A stretch of 64,000 nt of DNA from CAZJVD01 sp964549505 (GCA_964549505.1 CAZJVD010000013.1:1-64000); one strand, 5' to 3'; shown: positions 7,503 through 16,587, numbered from the stretch's first letter. Notes: generated from the sequence alone by a model not told the origin. Numbers and translations are program-made.

Positions 7503-8783
7503 CTATGACGAAAACTGTTTTTCGAGATCGCTCAACTTCACTTCGGACTGTTTCTCAGAAGCCAGGTCTTTGACAAGGACGTTTCCGGCCTGAACTTCCT
7601 TTTCACCTAGCAAAATGGCAAATCGCGCACCAATACGGCTGGCCAACTTGAGATGATCTGAAAACTTTCCGACTTCGAGAGGCGTGATGGTCGAACGTCC
7701 AATTTTTCGCAAACGTCGCGCGATATCGGACGCAATTCCCACCATAGCTTCACTCGGAATCGTTACGAGAACATCGATCCCCGATGTGAGCTTCGGCATC
7801 AGGCCGTGCACCTCAAGAAAGGCACGCAGGGTCACATCGCCCATTCCAAAACCAACGCCCGAAAGCTTGTTCTTTCCAAAAAGTCCGATCAGATTGTCGT
7901 AACGACCACCACCAAACATCGCGCGCGTGTTTTCTGGGGAGGTGTCGTACATCTCAAACACGGAACCCGTATAATAGTCCAAACCCCGCATGATGCGTGC
8001 GTCGAACCGTACGAGCTTCTCAACGCCTGAACCCTTGAGCACACTAAAAAGACGATCGAGTTCCTCAACCCCGGGACAAGGGAGTTTCTTCTTCAGATCA
8101 CTCCACGACCAGCTGAAAAACTCTTCCAAAGTCGTGATCGCTGATTTTTCGAGCCCGATCTCACTCAACCACGTCGCGTACTTTTCATCACCGATCTTAG
8201 ATTGAGCATCAATCGCCCGAACGACTTTCAGAGCCTGGTCTTGGTTCAGACCGAGCTTCTTAGAAAAAAACTCGTCCATCAGCCCACGATGGTTGACTCG
8301 AATCTCGCAGTACTTTTCACCACCGAATTCGGACATCAAATGAAAGGTCAATTCCATCAACTCGGCGTCTGCTAAAACACGATCTCCGCCGAGAACATCG
8401 ACGTTCAACTGCCAGTGCTCTCGCAAGCGTCCACGTTGCGGACGCTCGTAACGCCAAAGATTTGGGATGCTATACCAGCGAATCGGTCGCGGCAGCTCCA
8501 TGACTTTCGTTGCTACCATGCGCGCCAGTGTCGGAGTCATCTCGGGGCGTACCGCTAGCTTCCGCTCGCCTTTGTCGACCAACCAATAGAGTTGCTGGTT
8601 GACGATCTCCTCGCCCGTTTTTGCTGCGTAGAGCTCAAAAGGCTCCAACATGGGACCGTCATAACGTTCATAACCAAAGCGTTCGGCTGCTGATGCCATC
8701 CTCTCAAAGATAAAACGCTGGATCCGATAATCCTCGGGATAGAAATCACGTGTGCCTTTGTAAGGTTGAGTCGAAAGCGTCAT
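7503..8783 (-). CDS. hisS: histidyl-tRNA synthetase
   Basis: Class II aminoacyl-tRNA synthetase that charges tRNA-His in the cytoplasm. The protein of 426 residues begins TLSTQPYKGTRDFYPEDY. It carries motif 2 as WRYERPQRGRLREHWQLN, the histidine-specific RGLDYYTGSVFEMY, motif 3 near MFGGGRYDNLIGLFG, and a C-terminal anticodon-binding domain. ATG 8783 is chosen over the long frame to 8849 because the protein then starts where the family does and an AGAGGAAA lies about 12 bases upstream. Only 17 bases separate it from the start of the divergent nitrilase gene. Confidence 0.96.
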   Translation of the reverse strand: MTLSTQPYKGTRDFYPEDYRIQRFIFERMASAAERFGYERYDGPMLEPFELYAAKTGEEIVNQQLYWLVDKGERKLAVRPEMTPTLARMVATKVMELPRPIRWYSIPNLWRYERPQRGRLREHWQLNVDVLGGDRVLADAELMELTFHLMSEFGGEKYCEIRVNHRGLMDEFFSKKLGLNQDQALKVVRAIDAQSKIGDEKYATWLSEIGLEKSAITTLEEFFSWSWSDLKKKLPCPGVEELDRLFSVLKGSGVEKLVRFDARIMRGLDYYTGSVFEMYDTSPENTRAMFGGGRYDNLIGLFGKNKLSGVGFGMGDVTLRAFLEVHGLMPKLTSGIDVLVTIPSEAMVGIASDIARRLRKIGRSTITPLEVGKFSDHLKLASRIGARFAILLGEKEVQAGNVLVKDLASEKQSEVKLSDLEKQFSS

Positions 8784-8800
8784 AAAAGGAGCTTTCCTCT

Positions 8801-9655
8801 GTGATACCCTATCCGCAAACAATGAACAAGAAACGGCTGCGCGTCGCACTCGCTCAAATGAACAGCTCCGATAGCCTGACGGAGAACTTGAAAACTATCG
8901 CGCGGCTAACGAAGGCAGCAAAAAAACGGGGCGCGAGCCTGGCTGCTTTTCCGGAAAATGCTCTGCTCATCGCGGCCGATGGGCGTCGTAACCTCGACAT
9001 CGCTCTTTCCGACGGCTCCCCGCCACTGCAGTTTCTCGCCGATCAGGCGAAAAAGAATCAAATCTATCTGGTTATTGGAAGCGTGCCCTGGAAAACCGCG
9101 AAGTCTCCGCGGCCACGCGTTTATAATCGTACGCTTGTTTTCGGTCCAACCGGTCGTTTGCTCGCGACGTACGATAAACTTCATCTCTTTGATTCCGTCC
9201 TGCCCGATCGGGTTTACCGCGAATCGGCGCTGGTGAAGTGCGGTGATCGCGTCGTTCTCTTTCGTACCCCGTGGGGTCCGATTGGACTCTCAATCTGTTA
9301 CGATTTGAGATTTCCCGAGATCTATCGATGCCTTTCCGCCAAGGGGGTCCGAGTGGTTTTGATTCCGTCAGCCTTTACAGTGCCAACCGGCAAAGTGCAC
9401 TGGGATGTGCTCACACGCGCCCGAGCAATTGAAAACCAAGTTTTCGTTCTCTGCCCTGCCCAGACCGGAACGCATGCTGGTGGGCGTAAGACGTATGGAC
9501 ACACGCGGGTTGTGGATCCTTGGGGTGAACTGATAGCTGAAAAGATATTGGGTGTCGGTCTCGTCGTTGCCGATTTGGATTTTTCGAAACAGGACGAGAT
9601 TCGTGCTCGTCTACCGGTCCACGAACACCGGAGGAAGAGTTACCGGATACTCTAA
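8801..9655 (+). CDS. carbon-nitrogen hydrolase (nitrilase superfamily, NIT1/2-like)
   Basis: A cytoplasmic amidase of 284 residues with the complete catalytic triad of the superfamily: Glu in AAFPENALL, Lys in YDKLHLFD, and Cys in SICYDLRFPE. The DxxxFD and CYDLRFPE wording is closest to the NIT1/NIT2-like branch, which removes deaminated glutathione or omega-amides; the actual substrate is not provable here. GTG at 8801 is favoured because AAGGAG lies 9 bases ahead. The internal ATG at 8822 has no ribosome binding site, although the conserved part starts there. Divergent from hisS; 3' end overlaps the opposite-strand secreted-protein gene. Confidence 0.88.
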   Translation: MIPYPQTMNKKRLRVALAQMNSSDSLTENLKTIARLTKAAKKRGASLAAFPENALLIAADGRRNLDIALSDGSPPLQFLADQAKKNQIYLVIGSVPWKTAKSPRPRVYNRTLVFGPTGRLLATYDKLHLFDSVLPDRVYRESALVKCGDRVVLFRTPWGPIGLSICYDLRFPEIYRCLSAKGVRVVLIPSAFTVPTGKVHWDVLTRARAIENQVFVLCPAQTGTHAGGRKTYGHTRVVDPWGELIAEKILGVGLVVADLDFSKQDEIRARLPVHEHRRKSYRIL

Positions 9656-9958
9656 GACCTCGAAGTAGCGGTTAGCGTCGGTGCCACCGTTGGCGGACGT
9701 TCCGACACTTTCGTTCGGATAGTAGGTCTGATCAAAAAGCCTGAAATTCTGAGTTCTTCCACGCTTCTGGCCTGGATTCTGGCGGAAACCCATTTCGTAA
9801 GGAACCGACGCCGGACGACGGAGCTGTTCCCGAAGGGATTCGGAGCCGAGCGCGCGGAGGCTGGCGGGCGTGCGATCTTGCGAAGTCGCTTTCAGCGAAA
9901 GTAAACTGAGGCCCATGAGAGTTAAAAACGTTACAAGAGCAATTTTAGCTCCACGCAT
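9611..9958 (-). CDS. small secreted protein, unknown
   Basis: A 115-residue protein with a clear signal peptide: basic MRGAK, hydrophobic core ALVTFLTLMGLSLLSL and a small-residue site near ATSQ. The mature part is polar and rich in Arg, Gly, Asn and Pro with no cysteine and no recognised domain. It ends convergently inside the last 45 bases of the nitrilase gene. No homologous family is recognised. Coding status rests on the signal peptide and on uninterrupted reading frame. Confidence 0.5.
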   Translation of the reverse strand: MRGAKIALVTFLTLMGLSLLSLKATSQDRTPASLRALGSESLREQLRRPASVPYEMGFRQNPGQKRGRTQNFRLFDQTYYPNESVGTSANGGTDANRYFEVLEYPVTLPPVFVDR

Positions 9959-10044
9959 ACGTCAACGTATCGACGAAAAGCGGATAAAGCTTGAGAAGAC
10001 CGCAGGACGGGCATCGAAAATGCCGAAACGTTACCGAAACACTC

Positions 10045-10992
10045 ATGAAAACCATGTCATCACAACCCATTAACAACCGCTATGTCGCCACGATCGTTGC
10101 CCGCAAGAACGAATCCCAGCTAGGGCCGGCTATCGGGGCACGGGTACTGACTCTCTTACGCCCCGCTTTTGAAAAAGCTGGAGCGACACTCATACCGCGA
10201 CCGCCGCGCGGAATCTCCCCCGAAGTCGTCGATTTTGATGTGACGTTTGAATCGTCGGAGCCGACTATCAGCCTACGACGAGCGCTAGAATCGACGCTCG
10301 CTTCGATCGACGCCGACCTCGCCCTTCAGCGTGAAACCGTGTTCTCGACGCGCAAGAAACTGGTCGTCTTTGATCTCGACTCCACCCTGATCGCCGAAGA
10401 AGTGATCGACGAATGCGCGCGCGAGATGGGTGTTTATGAAAGTGTTGCAGCGGTCACACGGGACACGATGAAGGGTCAGATTCCCTTCGCAGAGAGCCTT
10501 CACAAACGGGTTCGGTTCCTGAAGGGACTAACGCTGGAGCAGGTCGATGCCGTTCTTGCGCGTCTCCGACTCGCGCCCGGAGCCGAAGCCCTCACCAAAG
10601 CACTTCGGGAGCATCGCGTTCAAACTGCGATCATCAGTGGTGGGTTTACGTTTGGCGCAAATGCTATCCAGAAACGTCTTGGGACCGATGTCAGTTTCGC
10701 CAATGAGCTTGAGTTTGAAAATGGCCAGTGCACAGGTCGGGTGCTGGGGTCGGTCATTGATGCCAAAGGAAAGGCCGATAAGCTCGACGAATTGAGAAAG
10801 AAGCACGGATTTCAAATCGAAGAAACAGTCGCAGTCGGTGACGGCGCCAACGATTTGCCGATGATGGCGCTCGCGGGACTCGGAATCGCTTTTAACGCGA
10901 AAGCAGAGGTACGCGCGATCGCGCAAGTTCATTTGAACCAATCGAGTCTTACGTCTATCCTTTATCTACTGGGACCCTTTTCAAATGACTAG
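10045..10992 (+). CDS. serB: phosphoserine phosphatase
   Basis: Catalyses the last step of serine biosynthesis, dephosphorylating O-phosphoserine. HAD-family motifs are intact: motif I VVFDLDSTLI with the nucleophilic Asp at about residue 112, motif II IISGGFTFGA, and motif IV VGDGANDLPMM near residue 266. The N-terminal 100 residues resemble the ACT-like regulatory part found in longer SerB proteins (total about 315 residues from ATG 10045). A TTG at 9991 would extend it by 18 residues without better support. Its 3' end overlaps the HD-GYP gene by 8 bases, suggesting cotranscription. Confidence 0.93.
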   Translation: MKTMSSQPINNRYVATIVARKNESQLGPAIGARVLTLLRPAFEKAGATLIPRPPRGISPEVVDFDVTFESSEPTISLRRALESTLASIDADLALQRETVFSTRKKLVVFDLDSTLIAEEVIDECAREMGVYESVAAVTRDTMKGQIPFAESLHKRVRFLKGLTLEQVDAVLARLRLAPGAEALTKALREHRVQTAIISGGFTFGANAIQKRLGTDVSFANELEFENGQCTGRVLGSVIDAKGKADKLDELRKKHGFQIEETVAVGDGANDLPMMALAGLGIAFNAKAEVRAIAQVHLNQSSLTSILYLLGPFSND

Positions 10993-12160
10993 CGAAGCCT
11001 TCTTCTCTGTTTCCACTGAGCTGATCACCGCCGACTGTCCGGCCTGGTACGATCTTTACATCAACTCGAGCGGGGTCGATGCTCGTCAACACTTCGTCCG
11101 AGTATTTCAGAAAGGACAGTTCCTCACCGTACAAGACGTTCAGGAACTTAAGTCCAAGTACCACCAACTCTATGTTTCGGAATCTCAGCGTTCGCTCTAT
11201 TTCGAAAGCATCACGAAAGCCCCTAAGTTCAGTCAGATCGAGAAAACACAGATCATCAAGCAAGCGGCGATCCAGCATCTCGACCATCTTTTCAATCACT
11301 CAGGGCCTCTCACAACCGAAGTTCTCAACGACACGATTCGCGGTTGTCACGATACCGTCACAGCGATTGTCGACGTCGTTCAGAACGATTCGATCGAGAG
11401 TCTTCAGAAACATATCTCGCAACTGAGTTTCCATGACTCCTACACGTACGATCACTCGATCAACGTTTCGATGTACTGTGTGGCGATTTTGAAAGCGTTG
11501 ATTCCAAGCTCGGAGAACAGCGAACTGATCACCGCGGGACTGGGCGGACTTCTCCATGACTTAGGAAAAGTAAACGTACCGACCCATCTCTTGAACAAAG
11601 CGGGAAAGCTCACCGATGAAGAGTTCAACGAGATCAAAAGACATACCGATTATGGGATGGCTCTCCTCAACGAGAACGGCATTGAGATGCCGAAAGGCGT
11701 TCCGCTAACAACCGTCCGCGCCGTAGTTTACGAACATCACGAGAACTACAACGGCACCGGGTATCCCAGAAGCTTGACAGCAGAAAACATTCACATCTTC
11801 GCGCGCATCTGCGCGATTGCTGATTTTTTCGATGCGATCACAACGAAGCGCTCGTACCACGAAGCCATGCCGATTGATGATGCGCTTTCGTTGATGAGCA
11901 AAACAAGTGGTAAGAAACTCGATCCAAAACTCTTTGCCGAGTTCGTCAAATACGTTCGCAACCTTTCGAACGAGCAGCTCCAGAAGTTTCCAGCCGAACT
12001 CCCCGAAGGGTTTGACCCGTGCCAACCACACGATAAACTGCCGCTACTCACGCCTAAAGTCGTGGGCAACGCACCTGTTGTGAATCCTCAGAAAAAATTC
12101 GACAAGTCGCAGTTCAGCGCGCGCCCTCAAACCTCGAAGATCATCAAGGGTTCGAAATAA
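10985..12160 (+). CDS. HD-GYP domain protein (putative cyclic-di-GMP phosphodiesterase)
   Basis: 391 residues. The N-terminal 130 residues form an uncharacterised region. The HD-GYP domain follows, with HDSYTYDHS, LLHDLGK near residue 190, and EHHENYNGTGYP near residue 250, then ICAIADFFDAITTKRSYH. HD-GYP proteins hydrolyse cyclic-di-GMP and related dinucleotides, controlling motility and surface life. The GYP loop reads NGTGYP where most active members have DGxGYP, so activity should be treated as probable, not certain. No receiver or membrane segment is visible, so it acts in the cytoplasm. It overlaps the end of serB. Confidence 0.88.
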   Translation: MTSEAFFSVSTELITADCPAWYDLYINSSGVDARQHFVRVFQKGQFLTVQDVQELKSKYHQLYVSESQRSLYFESITKAPKFSQIEKTQIIKQAAIQHLDHLFNHSGPLTTEVLNDTIRGCHDTVTAIVDVVQNDSIESLQKHISQLSFHDSYTYDHSINVSMYCVAILKALIPSSENSELITAGLGGLLHDLGKVNVPTHLLNKAGKLTDEEFNEIKRHTDYGMALLNENGIEMPKGVPLTTVRAVVYEHHENYNGTGYPRSLTAENIHIFARICAIADFFDAITTKRSYHEAMPIDDALSLMSKTSGKKLDPKLFAEFVKYVRNLSNEQLQKFPAELPEGFDPCQPHDKLPLLTPKVVGNAPVVNPQKKFDKSQFSARPQTSKIIKGSK

Positions 12161-12169
12161 GTCTGTTTT

Positions 12170-13594
12170 TCATTTCAGGCTGAAAAGTAGCTTAATGTCC
12201 TCGTCGTCAAACGCCACGCCCGCTCCAAAGAAAAGATTTGCCTTACCGTCGACTTTTCGCCACGAATCAAGACCCGCGGTCATATACAACGTTCGCAAAT
12301 ACTTCGAACGACTCGGAAACACAGAAGCATAGAGACGATGATTGAGGCCGATACCCGACTGCTTGCCAACGCGTGAGTAAACATCATTCCCAATCATGAA
12401 GCGCTCTTCATCGAACTCGGGCCCAAGCAACAGCCCAACGTGCCCTGTCCCGTCTCCATATTTGACACCTGCCGCAAGATCGAGACGATTGAAAAGAACT
12501 TTTCCAAGCATCCCCGTGAGCAGAATTCCGCTCTCTTCGACTTGTGTGGTCTTGGTCGTCGTCGATGCTCCGGCCACCTCGGTCGTGGTCGTCGTATTCG
12601 CAACACGTCCGCGTGGATCGACGGATACTCCAATCAGGTAGTAACGATCGGGCGTCGGATAAATACCGACCGAAAGCCATCCGCGCGAGGCCTGATACGC
12701 GGTCATGCGTGCCACACCAAGATTGACCGCGAAGCGCATGCGATTGACCCGTCCAAGCAGACGGTTCAGATTTTCGAGGGCTTGCTTGATCTCGCTCGCG
12801 TAACTTTCGTCGTTGATCAGTTTTCCAACCGACCCATCGCCTTGATTGATGCGCGAAAGAATCTGTCGAAGCTGCTCAATAGAGTCTTCAAACTTTGAAA
12901 GCGCGCGCTGGGCGGTTGCCGTCAATCCGTTCTCCGGAGAAAGCGTGTTGGCCGCGTTTTCAAGCGTGCGGTTCAACTGGTCCATGGTCTTCTTCAGCTT
13001 CTCTGCATCGAAGGCCTTGTTCAAATTGCGCGCAAGACCACCGAGCTCTGTCACAAGCTCGTCGACTTTACGAATCACCTGGTTCAGGTTCTCGTTTCCC
13101 TCACCCATCGGGATCTCTTTGGGGCGATCGGCGGCAGGCACCGGATCTTGAGCGTACGCTACACCACCAAAAAACGACCAAAACGATGATGTGGAGCTCG
13201 GGGCATCGTCCTCACGCATGGCTTTGACCGGCTTGAGCTCAACAAACTGATCCCCTAAGAATCCTTCGGGCCGAATATAGGCTCGCGTTGTCGGTAACAC
13301 CTCCACGGGTGCTGTCAGACAGATTCCGAGCTGAACGTGGGTCTCAAAGAGCTCGACTTTCTTGATGTAGCCGATCTGCAGTCCAAGACTTCGAACGGGG
13401 GACTTCATCCGCAATCCGGTCGCGTCGACGACATTGATGTGGACGAGATTGCACGAACGCCACCAAAACGGTCGGTCGTTCACCACGACGGTGACCCCGC
13501 CGATCAAAAGCAATCCAAGAAGTGAAAACAAACCGACTCGTAGCCGAATCGCAGCGTCGTGATCGTTTGGAGTTTTTGATTTCTGGTCCGTCAT
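12170..13594 (-). CDS. MCE/MlaD protein with C-terminal barrel-like domain
   Basis: 474 residues. One N-terminal membrane anchor (about 17-37) precedes an MCE domain (DATGLRMKSPVRSLGLQIGY, later GFLGDQFVELKPV), which forms the periplasmic lipid-carrying ring of Mla-type transporters. A helical stretch of about 130 residues follows. The last roughly 170 residues are made of alternating, aromatic-rich strands (GWLSVGIYPTPDRYYLIGVS, MFGA-like turns and a terminal hydrophobic strand), as in an outer-membrane barrel. This layout would bridge both membranes in one chain. It lies 6 bases after the MlaE-type permease gene. The usual MlaF ATPase gene is not adjacent. MCE assignment is firm; the barrel is inference. 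Confidence 0.82.
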   Translation of the reverse strand: MTDQKSKTPNDHDAAIRLRVGLFSLLGLLLIGGVTVVVNDRPFWWRSCNLVHINVVDATGLRMKSPVRSLGLQIGYIKKVELFETHVQLGICLTAPVEVLPTTRAYIRPEGFLGDQFVELKPVKAMREDDAPSSTSSFWSFFGGVAYAQDPVPAADRPKEIPMGEGNENLNQVIRKVDELVTELGGLARNLNKAFDAEKLKKTMDQLNRTLENAANTLSPENGLTATAQRALSKFEDSIEQLRQILSRINQGDGSVGKLINDESYASEIKQALENLNRLLGRVNRMRFAVNLGVARMTAYQASRGWLSVGIYPTPDRYYLIGVSVDPRGRVANTTTTTEVAGASTTTKTTQVEESGILLTGMLGKVLFNRLDLAAGVKYGDGTGHVGLLLGPEFDEERFMIGNDVYSRVGKQSGIGLNHRLYASVFPSRSKYLRTLYMTAGLDSWRKVDGKANLFFGAGVAFDDEDIKLLFSLK

Positions 13595-13600
13595 GGTTGC

Positions 13601-14392
13601 TCAACTCGCTTGTAATTTTTCAAAACCAAATGGCAATAGTGCTGTCAAAATATAATCCATAAGAAGAATCGTCACACAACTCGCAACAACGGTGTTTCGC
13701 GTTGCTGTTCCCACTGCTTGCGCACCTCCGTGGGCTCGATAACCACAAAAGCACCCAATCCACGTCAAGACCAGTCCGAAAACGGCTGCTTTGGTCGCGC
13801 AATGCGTGAGCTCGAGAACATCGACGATCTTCGAAAACTGATACCAGAACGTCGAAAAGCTGAGATTCAAAATACCGCACGCCACAAGTGCGCTCGCCAA
13901 CGTTCCAACGGTCCCAAAATAAATAGCAAGAATCGGCATCATCACAACGCCCGCTGCCACCCGCGGAAGCACAAGATACTCGAGCGGATCGACCGCCATG
14001 ATCTCAAGAGCGTCGATTTGCTCCGAGATACGCATACTCGAAATCTGTGCTGCCATCGACGCGCCGGAACGACCTGTTACCAAGATCGCCGCCATCACAG
14101 GCGCCAACTCACGATAAAGCGCCACACCGACTGTTCCGCCCAACAGGGCCTCGGCACCAAACAGCTTGAACGAAACATAAAGCTGATATCCAAGAACACC
14201 ACCCAGAAACGCCCCGGCAATCGTCAGAATGCCGGTCGACGTCACACCGATGTACTCACACTGACGGATAAAAAGCGTCCGACGTCGCCAAAAATGGCGA
14301 CCCGACCGGGCGATCTCCGAAAAAAAGACCGTAAAATCCCCCAGGACTGAAAGTGAACGCCCCACCCACTGCGGCAACCATATGGATTCCAC
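13601..14392 (-). CDS. mlaE: MlaE/YrbE family ABC permease (phospholipid trafficking)
   Basis: Polytopic inner-membrane permease of the MlaE family, which with an ATPase and an MCE ring moves phospholipids between membranes. Signature segments are GTVGVALYRELAPVMAAILV, GRSGASMAAQISSM, ISEQIDALEIMAVDPLEYLV, and the C-terminal GYRAHGGAQAVGTATRNTVV. From GTG 14392 it has about 263 residues, the normal length; a TTG at 14521 would add 43 residues and overlap the divergent flavoprotein gene. Ribosome binding sites do not decide between them. MCE gene follows after 6 bases. No ATPase gene is next to it. Confidence 0.9.
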   Translation of the reverse strand: MESIWLPQWVGRSLSVLGDFTVFFSEIARSGRHFWRRRTLFIRQCEYIGVTSTGILTIAGAFLGGVLGYQLYVSFKLFGAEALLGGTVGVALYRELAPVMAAILVTGRSGASMAAQISSMRISEQIDALEIMAVDPLEYLVLPRVAAGVVMMPILAIYFGTVGTLASALVACGILNLSFSTFWYQFSKIVDVLELTHCATKAAVFGLVLTWIGCFCGYRAHGGAQAVGTATRNTVVASCVTILLMDYILTALLPFGFEKLQAS

Positions 14393-14499
14393 GCTGGGGT
14401 CAGTGTAGTGCCTGGGTGTCGGGGTGACAATTGAAGAAAACGTCCCGGCGCACGAAAAAAGTTCTGGAAAAGCTCTGACAAAGAGCGAAAACTCAACCG

Positions 14500-15483
14500 A
14501 TGGGTCGTGATGAAATTCCAACTGCCGTCACTAAGCTGCTGGGCATTCGCTATCCGATTTTCGCGGGACCGATGTTTCTCGTCAGCGATGTCGATCTCGT
14601 CACCGCCGTTTCGAACTCCGGAGCACTCGGCGCTGCCCCTTCTTTGAACTGGAGGACACCCGAACTGTTTCGGGACGCTCTGCGGGCGATCAAAGCAAAG
14701 ACCAGCCATCCGTTTGGGGTCAACCTCATCGTCAACAAAGCCAATCCGCGACAAGTCACTGATCTCGAGATCTGCGTTGAAGAGCGCGTCCCGCTCGTCA
14801 TCACATCGCTCGGCAGCCCAAAGCTCGTCATTGAGAAGATGCACGCCGTTGGCGGGAAAGTCTTCTGCGATGTCACCAATCTCGAGTATGCGCGCAAAGT
14901 ACAGGACCTCGGAGCCGATGGCGTGATTGCCGTTAGCGCCGGAGCTGGTGGGCATGCCGGCCCCGTTTCGCCACTCGTGCTTCTTCCTTATCTCAAGCGC
15001 CATCTGAAGATACCGATTGTGGCTGCTGGTGGTATTGCAACCGGAGAACAAGTCTTAGCGGCTCTCGTTTTAGGCGCATCGGCCGTTCAGATCGGAACAC
15101 GTTTCATTGCCTCTGATGAGGCCAAAGTCGTTCCGGGATATAAGAAAGCGATCGTGGACTCGGATCCCGAGGACATTGTTCTGACGCTTAAGATTTCCGG
15201 AACACCGGCGGCTGTGATCGAAACGCCCTATATTAAGCAGGTGGGACTCGGCCTCAATCCGATTGAAAAATTTCTTCTCAAAAATCCCAACACCAAGAAG
15301 TTTGCCAAGATGTTGCGTGCCTATCTTGGTAGCCGGCTTCTCGACAAAGCGGCGGCCACAACAACCTGGAAAGAGGTGTGGAGTGCGGGTCAAGGGGTTG
15401 GACTGATCGATGACATTGCACCAGCCGCCACGATTGTCGAACGCTTGGTCAGCGAATACTACGAAGCAAAAGCTTCTCTCTAA
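14500..15483 (+). CDS. nitronate monooxygenase-like FMN protein (2-nitropropane dioxygenase family)
   Basis: A 327-residue TIM-barrel flavoprotein. The N-terminus IRYPIFAGPMFLVSDVDLVT, the phosphate-binding VSAGAGGHAG with its catalytic-type His, IVAAGGIATGEQVLAALVLG, and AVQIGTRFIAS match the nitronate monooxygenase / 2-NPD family. Family members oxidise nitronates with O2 or act as enoyl reductases (FabK-like); which applies here is not visible. The gene is divergent from mlaE. The C-terminal 70 residues are helical and include WSAGQGVGLIDD, a common end for this family. Confidence 0.88.
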   Translation: MGRDEIPTAVTKLLGIRYPIFAGPMFLVSDVDLVTAVSNSGALGAAPSLNWRTPELFRDALRAIKAKTSHPFGVNLIVNKANPRQVTDLEICVEERVPLVITSLGSPKLVIEKMHAVGGKVFCDVTNLEYARKVQDLGADGVIAVSAGAGGHAGPVSPLVLLPYLKRHLKIPIVAAGGIATGEQVLAALVLGASAVQIGTRFIASDEAKVVPGYKKAIVDSDPEDIVLTLKISGTPAAVIETPYIKQVGLGLNPIEKFLLKNPNTKKFAKMLRAYLGSRLLDKAAATTTWKEVWSAGQGVGLIDDIAPAATIVERLVSEYYEAKASL

Positions 15484-15486
15484 AGC

Positions 15487-16416
15487 TTACTTTTTCGTTT
15501 TTGGAGGGACAATGCGTTCGCAACTCATGTCCTCGTCCTTTTCGCCCGCGAGACGTACCCACCCACTGATCTCGACAATGTTCTCGTTGAGCTCCATCAT
15601 CGACATACCCGGCACGTCGGGGCGTTCCTGTTCGAAAGTGCGCCAAGCCAGGCGCATTTTACCGCTCTTTTGGTCAAATCGTACGACGGGCAATAGTGAG
15701 AACTCTTGATCGGCCTTGAGACGATGGGCCAGTAGTTGGCGGTTTGTATCTAGCAGATAAGTGCCCCCGTCCGGATCCCCACAAAGAATCATGTCCACTT
15801 GTGGTACGAGACGTACAGGGTGGTCCATCAACTCGCGCACGACGGCATCCGACACCAAACACCGCCCAATCAACTTACCGCCGTTCGACATCACTAAGTA
15901 AGCGTCCGCATAAGGAGAACAATACTTCGGATCCGCCACCAATCGCGTCAGCTCTGCGTGCCGGTTATCGACGACATGAAAATTTCTGGTGGGATGCGCG
16001 TCGGCGGCGATGGCGTCGAGCTCCTCATCTTGCACTCGCACAAGTTCGAGAAATCGATCTCGACCTGCTACAAACGCTGATCCGAAATACAGAGAGACAA
16101 ACTCAACGCGTTTGGTCTCCTCTTTAGTCCCCTCCCAATAGATTCCATAAATCGCGCCTTCGCGTGTTTCCGGAGTCATATGAAACTCGGTATCGGTGGA
16201 GTGGTATCCCATCGGGTACCAATGGATCCGATAATTCCTCGATGTCACGGGGAGCGAATCATCGATGCGTTCCAAATGAATGGCCAAAGCACTCCCGCGA
16301 CTGGACCCAGCCCCTGTAAAAAACCATCTGTACTCTTCTTGTACTTTCTCGCCAGCGAATGCGTTCCACCACATGAGACCGCAAACAGTCAGAACCAAAA
16401 GTAAATCGACAACCAA
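15487..16416 (-). CDS. unknown membrane-anchored or secreted protein
   Basis: 309 residues beginning with a hydrophobic segment (VVDLLLVLTVCGLMWWNAFAG) that acts as signal peptide or anchor. The rest looks like a soluble extracytoplasmic domain with many strands; only two cysteines (YCSPY and LCGDPD) lie in it besides the final SCERI. No family is recognised. The start used is TTG 16416. The frame continues open upstream for about 35 codons and would encode an Arg-rich leader, but without ATG, GTG or TTG. Palindromic AT-rich DNA lies 110 bases upstream. It faces the flavoprotein gene with 3 bases between stops. Confidence 0.6.
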   Translation of the reverse strand: MVVDLLLVLTVCGLMWWNAFAGEKVQEEYRWFFTGAGSSRGSALAIHLERIDDSLPVTSRNYRIHWYPMGYHSTDTEFHMTPETREGAIYGIYWEGTKEETKRVEFVSLYFGSAFVAGRDRFLELVRVQDEELDAIAADAHPTRNFHVVDNRHAELTRLVADPKYCSPYADAYLVMSNGGKLIGRCLVSDAVVRELMDHPVRLVPQVDMILCGDPDGGTYLLDTNRQLLAHRLKADQEFSLLPVVRFDQKSGKMRLAWRTFEQERPDVPGMSMMELNENIVEISGWVRLAGEKDEDMSCERIVPPKTKK

Positions 16417-16528
16417 AATGCGACGCGTACGAAACTCCTCTCTAACTCTACGAACGAGGAGAAACTTACCACCACGCCATAGAACAGCAAGCGTGCGTAG
16501 GGGGCGCCATGAGGTCGCATTAATAAAT

Positions 16529-16549
16529 TGATATTATAGAATAATATCA
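16529..16549. promoter_or_regulatory. AT-rich perfect palindrome, candidate operator
   Basis: TGATATTAT-AGA-ATAATATCA is an exact inverted repeat with 9-base arms and a 3-base centre. It sits in the 170-base gap upstream of the leftward gene starting at 16416 and downstream of the SDR gene. With arms too AT-rich for a terminator and no T-run, an operator for a dimeric repressor is the simplest reading. The regulator is not identified. Confidence 0.4.
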
Positions 16550-16587
16550 CCATGCACCGCGTCGTAATCTTTGGAAGCTTCCGACCC

